From an uncultured Verrucomicrobiota bacterium (GTDB lineage: Bacteria; Verrucomicrobiota; Verrucomicrobiia; Limisphaerales; UBA9464), in the NCBI GenBank assembly GCA_903922605.1, contig CAIXUG010000067.1, positions 1-61,123 of the forward strand: DNA of 61,123 bases, written 5' to 3'. Of this stretch, positions 47,501 through 56,003 are shown piece after piece (position 1 is the first letter of the stretch; every line of letters begins with the position of its first letter). The notes below the pieces were generated by a model. It was given only the letters and a program-made list of their open reading frames with translations. It searched no databases and was not told where the DNA came from. Made by a program: the position numbers and the translations under genes.

Positions 47501-48674
47501 GCTGGTCGCCGCGCGGTGAAGCCAGCTTCAGCTCCGGTGTCCGGTTGGGCAGCGCATCGAAGACAAACTGCGTCGGCAGCTTGTTCGTGCGTCCTTCGCC
47601 ATCCACCAGCCGCAGGTCGTAAGCGGCGCTGGCAACGAGCGCGAAATTGGTCAGCGAAGCCGACGGCCGGTTGGTGCTGACCAGCAACGGAACCGGCTCC
47701 GCATTGGTGCCGCGCGGCATCAAGATCGCGGAGACGACCGAGTGGTTGAGCTGCAAGGCCAGGTCAAGATGCGTGCCTTCGACGGCGCTGACGCGGCGGG
47801 TGTCCTCGATGTGCTTTACCGGCAGGCCGGTGTAGGCCGGATAGGTGAGATCGACATCGGCGCGCTCCAGCCTCGGGTATTCGAAGACCTTCACCGCGAA
47901 ATCGCGCGAACGTTCGCTGCCGTACTCGACGTGGTAGAGGAAATTGCTGCTGACATCCGGCACGCTGCCGCCGAACACCGGATCCGCGAGGCTGCGCGTC
48001 AGCGGCATCCGCCGCGCGGTTCCCGAGGTTTCCGTGATGACCAGTTCGGCCTCCTTCGGCGGCGTGCCGAAGCGCGCGAGTACCACCAGGCTGCTGCCCT
48101 TCTCGATGCTCACTTCGCCGGGCGTCACCTCGATGCCGCTGAACGCCAGCTTCAGCCGCGAGGGCGCTTTCGGATCGGGTGGAACCCGCAACCCGGCCAG
48201 CACAGCCACGAAAGCCACGAGCAAAGCCAGATGCAGCAAATGCGCACCACCGAGCTGCCAGCCAGAAACGGCCCGCGCCCAGCGATGGCCGAGACTGTGC
48301 TCGACCGCCTCCTGCAGCACGCGCTGCTGAAGAAAGTTAAATTGTCCGGCGGCATCCGGCTCCTGTTGCACCACGGTCAGGAGCAGCCCGTGCAGTTCCG
48401 GATGACTCCGCTCGATGCTCCGCGCCACGGCCCGCAAATCCAGCGGTGTGCGCCAATGCCGAATGGCGACCCACAGGGAAGCCACCACTCCCGCCAGCGC
48501 CAGAACCGGGAAAACAAATGGCGAGCCAAAGCCGCCGAGCCGCTGCAGAAGCAGAAGAGCGAGTCCGGCCAGGGCGGCGGCACCCCAGCACGCGGCCAGA
48601 CGGACCAGCAGTTGGAGCCGGCGTTGGCGGCGCACCACCGGCCGGAGCCGGGCTTTGAGAAGGCTATTGGTCAT
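44544..48674 (-). CDS. DUF4175-like giant membrane coiled-coil protein
   Basis: 1376 residues from ATG 48674, which overlaps the upstream gene by ATGA. Three N-terminal helices (LLVRLAACWGAAALAGLALLLL, FPVLALAGVVASLWVAI, LLHLALLVAFVAVLAGL), a beta-rich region to about 520, then long coiled coils (EQKQQLADVDELQQRMN..., ELARQQEELEKKL), then about 120 residues of Gln/Gly repeats (GQGQGQGQ, QQPGQGQQPGKG), and a C-terminal helical domain (ARLMRLEFRRDLKKPDW). The layout resembles DUF4175 proteins; function unknown. Probably an envelope scaffold. Confidence 0.72.
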   Translation of the reverse strand: MTNSLLKARLRPVVRRQRRLQLLVRLAACWGAAALAGLALLLLQRLGGFGSPFVFPVLALAGVVASLWVAIRHWRTPLDLRAVARSIERSHPELHGLLLTVVQQEPDAAGQFNFLQQRVLQEAVEHSLGHRWARAVSGWQLGGAHLLHLALLVAFVAVLAGLRVPPDPKAPSRLKLAFSGIEVTPGEVSIEKGSSLVVLARFGTPPKEAELVITETSGTARRMPLTRSLADPVFGGSVPDVSSNFLYHVEYGSERSRDFAVKVFEYPRLERADVDLTYPAYTGLPVKHIEDTRRVSAVEGTHLDLALQLNHSVVSAILMPRGTNAEPVPLLVSTNRPSASLTNFALVASAAYDLRLVDGEGRTNKLPTQFVFDALPNRTPELKLASPRGDQRPSALEEISFTGTVWDDFGIPAYGIAFTQVGQETKFVALGHDVAGKERRSFQHLLKLEDLGAQPDQVIAWFVWADDIGPDGQVRRTTGDLYFGEVRPFDEIFREAEGGGNQEGSGGQDGQRNPTTKLAELQKQIINATWRLQRDHGSKAGKKEPPAKPVPATKGSAASEATDEQSPIVAGHRLLSVSAQFMGQSADSSAGDSPTPNPARARRRTGASGQPNKSAAPGRYEDDLAVIRESAEQAIEQAKGTMESQQAPGAKTLWSAAIAQMERSLEELDKAKGSPAALSDALVAEEAAYQALLKLQARETSVTRARNRSQGQGQNDQRNQRQIDELELTQSENHYETQRQAQAPQNQERREQLQVMNRLQELARRQQDVNERLKELQTALQEAKSEKERDEIRRQLKRLQEEQKQQLADVDELQQRMNRPENQSRMDEQRKQLDQTRDELQQAAEATGDGQVSQALAAGTRAQRQLQDMRDNLRKQNSSEFAEDMRDMRAEARELARQQEELEKKLAAPDDSKRKTLSDPDAGGHRDVLDQLAKQKERMTNLVARATQMSQQAESSEPLLSRQLYDTVRKFSQDDANSVKQLQEELIRSNMMTRSMYDRLQEMSSSTDGAKSLELTAEMLRQGAEGAAGAAERRARASIDTLKQGVERAAEKVLGDDTEALRLAQQELESLTQQLERELAKATGSTNAAQQAQGPGGQRQPGSNLGEQPGAEGERPQLAGGGQPGTAPQPASEGQGQGQGRQPGQSQSANAPNGQGQKPGEGQQPGQGQQPGKGQGQGQGQGQGQQAQSSSPSQQAGQSGQGQGGGGGQQPGSPQRQQANQGQRGQRGQNAGESQGGQGGLDLERIMSGQRAGNGGGGGGGDAAGPITGEDFATWADRLRDVEEMVDAPDLRSNVANAREQARLMRLEFRRDLKKPDWANVQLKVVKPLVEVRSRIREELARRTTEDSLVPIDRDPVPNRYSELVRRYYEDLGKDK

Positions 48675-50776
48675 GCGGGTGTTCCTTCCAGAGCAATAGA
48701 CCTGCGTGCCGTCCATCCCGCCAGTGCGGATTCGCCCAGCAGCACCGCCAGCGCGGCGGCGATGAGCCAGCGCCAGAGCTTCTGCCGGCTCTCGGCCTCG
48801 GAGCTTTGCAGGATGGCCTGGTGCTTCGCCTCTCTGGCGACGTCCACCGGTGCGGTCGCCGTCACAGGTGCGCCCCGGTGCTCCAGCTCATCCACCGAGA
48901 GCGGCATGGTGCGCGTTTCGGCCGGGTCCAGATTTACGGCAAACCGCTTGGGCACCGCCCCGGAGGTGATGGTGTAAATGCCCGGTTTAAGGGTTTGCGT
49001 AAAATTGGTCGCACCGGCGGCGAGCGGTACCGTGGTCCCATCGGGAATGCGCAGCGTCAACGCGTCGCCCGGCAGCCCGGTCAGGGCTACCGTGTCACCG
49101 ACCAGATACTGCGAGGGGGCCGTTGTCAGGCCGCCGGTGAGTTCAAGCAGCGAATAGAGCAGCGGCACGAACTTGGACGACAGGGCGAGCTGGCTGTCCT
49201 CGGGCTGCCAGCCGGAGGTGAGCACCAACAGACGGCCTTTGCCGACGGGCGCATCCAGCAGGGCCGGCGCTCCCGAATCGAACTTGGCGACCACCCGGGC
49301 GTCTGGAATGCCGGCGGCATCGACCTTGCGGTATTTCCAAAAATGAATCTTCGTGAAGTCGCTAAAGCGCGGATCAGCAAATGGGGCGAAAAGCGGGTGT
49401 CGGAAATCAATGTCGGCCAGCATCGCGTACTTGTCCGGCTTCGCCTCTTCCATTGCGACCGTTTCCCGGCCCAGCAATCGGGCCAGGGTTGGGGCCGCAG
49501 CAGCGCTTTTCGGTGCAAAGATCACAATCTTGCCGGCCAGCATCTGTTCCCGCATCAGGACAGCCCGGTCATCCGGCAGCGCATCGGTGACGACGAACAG
49601 GGCCGCCGCCTCGGCTTCGCCGGCGGCCAACGCCGAAGCGGGAGGACGTGCAATCACCTGAATGGCCTGACGGCGCGTTTCGGGCAACGCGCGCCGCAGG
49701 AAGAACAGCGGCTGATGCGTGTCCTCCGCCACTTCCGCTCCCAGATAGAGGACGCTGATATGGGCGGCTTCCGGCGGAATCACGAACACGGAGTTGTCGA
49801 ACGGCTCGTCATCGCCGCGCAGGATGATCTGGTTGAGTCCCGGCGCATTGGTCGGTATGGGCACCGGCACGACGCGGCTCTGGCCGGGCGGCACATAGAC
49901 GTCCACCGCCGCGCCGACGAAACCCGGCGCTTCAGGCCGGGTCCAGCCGACCTGGAACTTCTCACGCTTCGCATCGGCGGCATTGCTCACCCGGACGCGC
50001 ACCACTGGGTCGGCGTTGCGGTCGGCATCGGCTGACTCGGTGACAAGCTGTACGGAAGCATTGCTGGCGGCACGGGCCTTGACCGGTTCAACGAGCACCT
50101 GGATGCCCTTGGGCCATTCGTAGGCCTGCAACTGATCCAGCCGGCTGCCTTCCTGGATGTCGCTGATGAGCACGATCTGTCGCGGGCCGCCCGCTTTCGT
50201 CGTGTCGTCATCGGCCAATTCTTCCGCCGCCCGGACCAGCGCATTGCCGAGAAAGGTGGCGGACCAACCGGGCGAGGTTTCCGCGATGCGGTTCAGGGCC
50301 TGCCCCACGCGGTCGCCGGCCGGCATGGCCTTCCACTGGTCGAAGCTGACCAGCGATATGACCTGCCGGTCGAAGGTGAACACAGCGACCTGATCCGCCG
50401 GGGTAGCCTTGCGCAGCACGGCTTCGGCCTGCTGACGCGCGGCCGCCCACAATCCCTCGCGCCGCATGCTCGCGCTGGTGTCCAGCAGCACGACGATCCG
50501 CTTCGCCGCGGCGGCATCGCGGTCGTTCGCGGCGGTCTGCTTGAGGAAGGGCCGCGCAAAACCAAAGGCGAGCAGGCAGAGGGCGAGGCAGCGGAGGAGG
50601 AGCAGCAGCAGATGTTCGAGCCGGCTCTTGCGCGTGAGGCGCGGCGGCGAGGGCTGCAGGAACATCAGCGAGCTGAACAGCGTCTGCTCGCGGGTCGTGC
50701 GCCGGATGAGGTGGAACACGACCGGCAGCGCCACGGCCAGCGCCCCGAAGAGGAACAATGGCGCGAGAAAGCTCAT
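48671..50776 (-). CDS. BatA-like aerotolerance/VWA membrane protein
   Basis: 701 residues. N-terminal BatA-type region (MSFLAPLFLFGALAVALPVVFHL, then TLFSSLMFLQPSPPRLTRKS and LLLLLLRCLALCLLAFGFARPF), a VWA domain with DTSASM (MIDAS Asp99), and VLISDIQEGSRL. The long beta-rich remainder ends with a C-terminal helix (WRWLIAAALAVLLGESALAGW). MoxR-associated VWA proteins of this kind are thought to serve as chaperone-like partners. Overlaps the next gene by ATGA. Confidence 0.85.
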   Translation of the reverse strand: MSFLAPLFLFGALAVALPVVFHLIRRTTREQTLFSSLMFLQPSPPRLTRKSRLEHLLLLLLRCLALCLLAFGFARPFLKQTAANDRDAAAAKRIVVLLDTSASMRREGLWAAARQQAEAVLRKATPADQVAVFTFDRQVISLVSFDQWKAMPAGDRVGQALNRIAETSPGWSATFLGNALVRAAEELADDDTTKAGGPRQIVLISDIQEGSRLDQLQAYEWPKGIQVLVEPVKARAASNASVQLVTESADADRNADPVVRVRVSNAADAKREKFQVGWTRPEAPGFVGAAVDVYVPPGQSRVVPVPIPTNAPGLNQIILRGDDEPFDNSVFVIPPEAAHISVLYLGAEVAEDTHQPLFFLRRALPETRRQAIQVIARPPASALAAGEAEAAALFVVTDALPDDRAVLMREQMLAGKIVIFAPKSAAAAPTLARLLGRETVAMEEAKPDKYAMLADIDFRHPLFAPFADPRFSDFTKIHFWKYRKVDAAGIPDARVVAKFDSGAPALLDAPVGKGRLLVLTSGWQPEDSQLALSSKFVPLLYSLLELTGGLTTAPSQYLVGDTVALTGLPGDALTLRIPDGTTVPLAAGATNFTQTLKPGIYTITSGAVPKRFAVNLDPAETRTMPLSVDELEHRGAPVTATAPVDVAREAKHQAILQSSEAESRQKLWRWLIAAALAVLLGESALAGWTARRSIALEGTPA

Positions 50777-50891
50777 GCGGTGACAGCCTTTGACAGCCGA
50801 GGCAAAGACGTGAATGGATGCCCTGACCGAATGGTCGCCCAGAGTTCGGATACGCGCTGAAATGCCTGCGCGCCCGGCAGTGAGTGAGGTC

Positions 50892-51054
50892 CCTTCCCCC
50901 TCACCCTAGCCCTCTCCCTTGGGGAGAGGGGACAGCGGGCGAATGCTCTCGTTGAGTCGGAGGCGCATCCGGCCAGTCCAGCGTAAACCTTCGCAAAGCG
51001 ACGGGCGACGATTCTCCCTCTCCCTGAGGGAGAGGGCCGGGGTGAGGGGGAAGG
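50892..51054. repeat. 163-bp palindromic element, copy A
   Basis: Left end ccttccccctcaccctagccc and right end gccggggtgagggggaagg are inverted, each with its own inner hairpin (ctctccc...gggagag). It lies in the 325-bp gap between the BatA-like and DUF58 genes; nothing else is seen in the gap. Confidence 0.85.
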
Positions 51055-51101
51055 CAGCTTCCGCACACCGGGACCATTCGTTGTATCGCCAGCATTCATG
51101 C

Positions 51102-52076
51102 TCAGGTATTCGCAGTTCCTGAAATGGAACCCCGTTGGCCAATGGCGGGTTTCAACAGTTTGCCGCGTTGCATGCGCGCCTGCAGGAAGTCGAAGAGGGC
51201 GAGTTCGAGCGGCTGGTCCGTAGCGAGTCGGTGGTAGCCGATGCCGAGTTTCTCGCAGATGCGGCGCAGGGCGGTGCAGTGCTCCTCCAGCTTCTGCACG
51301 TAGCTTTTGCGGGCGGCCGCCGGGTCCACGTAGAGCGTGCGGCCAGTCTCGGCGTCGCGGAAAACGGCGGCCTGCTCGAACGCGAAACCAAGTTCCGCCC
51401 GATCGAGCACCTGAAAGACCACGACCTCGTGCCGGCAGGCCGCGAGGTTCGTGAGACTGCTTTCGAGCCGATCGAGTGGTGCGAGGAAGTCGGAGATCAG
51501 CGTGACCAAGCCGCGCTTCCGGACGAGCTCGGTGATGCGCTGGAGCGGCGCGACGAGGTCGGTAGCCGTCCCCCCCGCCGGTTTCTCCAGCGCGAGCATC
51601 AGCTGGCGCAGATGGCTGGTGCGGTGCCGCGCCGGCAGATAGTCGCGGATGCGCTCGTCAAAGGTGAGGAGACCGACGGCATCGCCCTGGAGGTGGAGGA
51701 AGTAGGCGAGCGTCGCGGCGAGCGTCGCGGCGTACTGGGCCTTGGTGTGACCGACCGAACTGAAGGTCATCGAGCGGCTCTGATCAGTGAGCAGATGGCA
51801 GCGGAGGTTTGTCTCGTCCTCGAACTTCTTGATGAAGTAGCGGTCGCTGCGGGCGAACACACGCCAGTCGAGATGGCGCGGGTCATCACCGGATGTGTAC
51901 TGGCGATACTCGGTGAACTCGACGGAGAAACCGTGATACGGGCTGCGATGAAGCCCGCTCCAGAAGCCCTCGACCACCGCGCGCGCCCGCAACTCCAGAT
52001 TGCGGATGCTCATCAGCGCCTTCGGGCTGATGAGCGAGGCGGACGGAAGCGATGGATTTTGGGAATCGGAGGCCAC
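51102..52076 (-). CDS. DUF58 protein (VWA-like)
   Basis: 324 residues. Core motif YTSGDDPRHLDWRVFARSD, then a VWA-like part (CHLLTDQSRSM, VTLISDFLAPLDRLESSL). DUF58 proteins partner MoxR ATPases. Start ATG 52076 kept; ATG 52013 (MSIRNLELRARAV) is an alternative. The gene lies between the secreted protein and the BatA-like gene. Confidence 0.92.
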   Translation of the reverse strand: MASDSQNPSLPSASLISPKALMSIRNLELRARAVVEGFWSGLHRSPYHGFSVEFTEYRQYTSGDDPRHLDWRVFARSDRYFIKKFEDETNLRCHLLTDQSRSMTFSSVGHTKAQYAATLAATLAYFLHLQGDAVGLLTFDERIRDYLPARHRTSHLRQLMLALEKPAGGTATDLVAPLQRITELVRKRGLVTLISDFLAPLDRLESSLTNLAACRHEVVVFQVLDRAELGFAFEQAAVFRDAETGRTLYVDPAAARKSYVQKLEEHCTALRRICEKLGIGYHRLATDQPLELALFDFLQARMQRGKLLKPAIGQRGSISGTANT

Positions 52077-52080
52077 GAAA

Positions 52081-52695
52081 TCAAGATAGGCTGGTCTGAA
52101 GATTGGTCAGGCCACGACCCGGGCTAGTCGGTGATATGTTGCGGTTATTTGCCTGTGTTCGCTCTCCAGAACGCAACTTCTTCCCTTTCACCGGATTCGG
52201 AACCAAGTAGGCTTCTTGCAGAATCCCCTGCCAGAGTTTGAAGATTTTTTCGTCCTTCAGCTTGGGTCGGACGTGATAAGCCAGCATGTATATCCCATCG
52301 GCCGCCTTGATAAATCTACGCATGCTAGTTTCATCGGCCTGTAAAGCAGTGTAGGTGACCAATATCGAGCCGTCCTTCGCGGTCTCTTCACTCAGCTTGC
52401 TTCCCGGAGCCGCTTTCAATAATCTGGCTTTCCACACATCGACATAAGTGCGAACCGAAACCTTGGTAAACGCGATCTGGTGAGCCGCCATTTCCTTCCA
52501 GTGGTTGATATTGTCCCCTTGGGGAACCAATTCCGTGAGGATCCAGAATTCGTTTCCCTCCTGATGCGCGGTCGTCCAATTGCGAGGATCCTTTTTAAGG
52601 AAATCAAAAGTCATCGCCATTTCCGGCGTTGGAACGGCGGCCCGCAGCCAGCCAGAAAGAAAAAAGCAAACGAGAGTCGTGAGGACAGGTTTCAT
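52081..52695 (-). CDS. Secreted protein of unknown function
   Basis: 204 residues from ATG 52695 (MKPVLTTLVCFFLSGWLRAAV, a signal peptide). No family recognised; the core looks like an alpha/beta fold (FWILTELVPQGDNINHWKEM, SILVTYTALQADETSMRRFIKAADGIYMLAY). Base composition is AT-richer than the surrounding cluster, suggesting a late insertion between MoxR and DUF58. Its stop is 4 nt from the DUF58 start. Confidence 0.65.
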   Translation of the reverse strand: MKPVLTTLVCFFLSGWLRAAVPTPEMAMTFDFLKKDPRNWTTAHQEGNEFWILTELVPQGDNINHWKEMAAHQIAFTKVSVRTYVDVWKARLLKAAPGSKLSEETAKDGSILVTYTALQADETSMRRFIKAADGIYMLAYHVRPKLKDEKIFKLWQGILQEAYLVPNPVKGKKLRSGERTQANNRNISPTSPGRGLTNLQTSLS

Positions 52696-52724
52696 GACTT
52701 TGAAAAATCTGCTCGCCAATTACC

Positions 52725-53794
<1,070 letters not shown>

Positions 53795-53795
<1 letters not shown>

Positions 53796-54721
53796 TAGTG
53801 GGTCATCGTGTAGTAGATGATGTTGATGCCGAGCGGATAGGAGATCTTCTCGGAGAAGTTGTGGAAAAAGTAGTCGCTCTCGCCCTCGCGCTCCCAGCCG
53901 TCGCCGTTGTCGGTGTTGTGGGTGGCGATGACCATCATGCGGCCCTTGTCGTCGAAGATGGCACGGTGATGCACGGTGCGGGTATCGCCATCGTGGTTGG
54001 TCTCCCAGGTGACGCCCGTGTATTCGCTCTCGATGCCGGTGCGGATGTTGGGCACCTGCCCCTTGGACTTGATCTCGAAGACGCCGTGGTAAACGGGATG
54101 ATCCAGCGGCAGCTCGACGAAACTCCGTTCCGGAAGGACGTGTTTCAGCACGTCCTCGGCATTGTCCCATTCGCTGTCGCCCCAGAAATCGTCCAGCATG
54201 AGGAACCCGCCGTTGTGGAGATACTTCCGCAGCGCGGCAATTTCCTCGTCCGAGAGGTAAAGGCTGCCCGGCTCCACCATGTAGATGAACGGAAACTGCG
54301 TCAGGTCCGGGTCGGTGAGCCGCAGAAAACGCCCCTCGGGATTGGTCTTGATCGAGGTCATCTGCTGCAGGCGGTAGGAGAAGTTCAGATCGCTGTCCGG
54401 CGCGTCGGTGGACCACGGGCCGCCGCGTCCCCAGCCGCGACTGTCCCGGCGCACCCGCACGAACGTGAACACGTCCTTCTCGAAACCGGGCGCGTTGGTC
54501 CACATCGGGGTGCCGGTGCTGTGCGAGGCGACTTCGCGGGGCGTGCGCTCGGTCTCGCCGATGTAACTCTCACCCCACCCGCCACCGCCGCCACCGCCGC
54601 CACCGCCCCGAAACCGCCGCTGGCCCAGGACCAGGAAGCCGTACGACACACACACCAGCAACAGACCGAGGCGCAGCGCCCGGCGCAGGCGGTCCGGCAG
54701 ATGGGGAGGCGGGGTGTTCAT
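53795..54721 (-). CDS. DUF4159 protein, paralogue A
   Basis: 308 residues. N-terminal helix (LGLLLVCVSYGFLVLG), a Gly-rich tract, then DUF4159: FTFVRVRRD, SDLNFSYRLQQMTSIKTNPEG, FIYMVEPGSLYLSDEE, LMLDDFWGDSEWDNAED, and the end GESDYFFHNFSEKISYPLGINIIYYTMTH. DUF4159 has a glutamine-amidotransferase-like fold. Function unknown. Very close to paralogue B at 55113-56003. Confidence 0.88.
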
Positions 54722-54863
54722 CGGCGGGGAAGTTCGAACACTTTCAGAATGCTTGCGGCAGCACCAACCGGATCATTGCCGTTGGAAAAAACCGGCGTCG
54801 CCCTGAATGGCTGCCTTCTGGTCCAGCCTCAGCCGTTTCCAACCCTATGGCAGTCCGTTTGCG

Positions 54864-55027
54864 CCCTTCCCCCTCACCCCGGCCCTCTCCCCTGGGGAGA
54901 GGGAGAATCATCGCCCGCTTTCCGGCGAAACCCCGCGCTGGATCGGCCGGAAGAACCTTCCAGCCACCCGTAAAGCCACCCGGCTGTTCCCTCTCCCCAA
55001 GGGAGAGGGTTAGGGTGAGGGGGAAGG
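54864..55027. repeat. 163-bp palindromic element, copy B (opposite orientation)
   Basis: Left end cccttccccctcaccccggc, right end gggttagggtgagggggaagg. The inner sequence aligns with the reverse complement of copy A (gagggagaatc-tcgcccg, cgctgga--ggccgga). It lies in the 391-bp gap between the two DUF4159 genes; nothing else is seen in the gap. Confidence 0.85.
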
Positions 55028-55112
55028 TATCTCGCCTCCCTACGGGGTCACAACTTGCGCTGCGGTTTCCCAATGGGCATTTTTTCATGGCTGCATAGCT
55101 TCTGAATCCGCT

Positions 55113-56003
55113 TCAGTGTGTCATCACGTAATAGATGATGTTCACGCCGAGAGGATACGCGATCTTTTCGGAAAAGTTGTGGAAGTAGTAGTCGCTCTCG
55201 CCCTCGCGCTCCCAGCCGTCGCCGGTGTCAGTATTGTGCAGGGCCAGCACCATCAGCCTGCCCTTGGCATCCGCGATGGCCCGATGATGGACCGTCCGAA
55301 CGTCGCCGGGATGGTTGTTTTCCCAGGTGACGCCGGTGAATTCGCTGCGGACGCCGAGCACGGAGTTGGCACACTGCATCTTGGCCTTGATCTCGAACAC
55401 CCCGTGGTAGAGCGGATGGTCCAGCGGCAGTTCAAAGAACTCCCGTTCCGGAAACACCATCTTCATCATCTGCGCGCAGTTCGCCCACTCCGCATCGCCC
55501 CAGAAGTCATCCATCAGCAGAAACCCGCCGTTCAGCAGATGCTTCCGCAGCGCGGCGGCTTCGGCGGCCGAAAAGCCCATGACGCCCGGCGCGGAGAGGA
55601 AGAGAAACGGGTAGTTGACCAGCTCGGGGTCCGTCAGGTGCAGCAACCGCCCATCCGGGTCCACCTTCAAGGAGGTCATCTGCTGGAGGCGGTAGGAGAG
55701 GTTGAGATCGCTGTCGGGCAGGTCGGTGGTCCAACCGCCGAGACCGCGCCCCTTCGGTCCATCCGGGTTCTTGTCGTAGCGGATGCGCGCATAGGTGAAC
55801 ACGTCCTTCCCGAAGGGCGGTGCGTTGGTCCAGATGGGGGTGCCCACGCTGCGGGTGCCGATCTCCCGGGCCGTGTGGACATCCTCACCGACGAAAATCT
55901 CGCCACCACCGATGAAGCGCCCGCCACCACCGCCGCGCTGGGCCACCACCAACGCCGTCGCCAGGAGGAACAGGAGGGTGATGAGGCCGGTCCGTTTCAT
56001 CAT
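55113..56003 (-). CDS. DUF4159 protein, paralogue B
   Basis: 296 residues with a signal peptide (LITLLFLLATALVVAQ) and the same DUF4159 order as paralogue A: FTYARIRYD, SDLNLSYRLQQMTSLKVDPDG, LLMDDFWGDAEWANCAQ, and GESDYYFHNFSEKIAYPLGVNIIYYVMTH. The near-identical ends suggest tandem duplication. Its ATG overlaps the stop of the upstream TPR-gluzincin gene (ATGA, 56000-56003). Confidence 0.88.
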   Translation of the reverse strand: MMKRTGLITLLFLLATALVVAQRGGGGGRFIGGGEIFVGEDVHTAREIGTRSVGTPIWTNAPPFGKDVFTYARIRYDKNPDGPKGRGLGGWTTDLPDSDLNLSYRLQQMTSLKVDPDGRLLHLTDPELVNYPFLFLSAPGVMGFSAAEAAALRKHLLNGGFLLMDDFWGDAEWANCAQMMKMVFPEREFFELPLDHPLYHGVFEIKAKMQCANSVLGVRSEFTGVTWENNHPGDVRTVHHRAIADAKGRLMVLALHNTDTGDGWEREGESDYYFHNFSEKIAYPLGVNIIYYVMTH

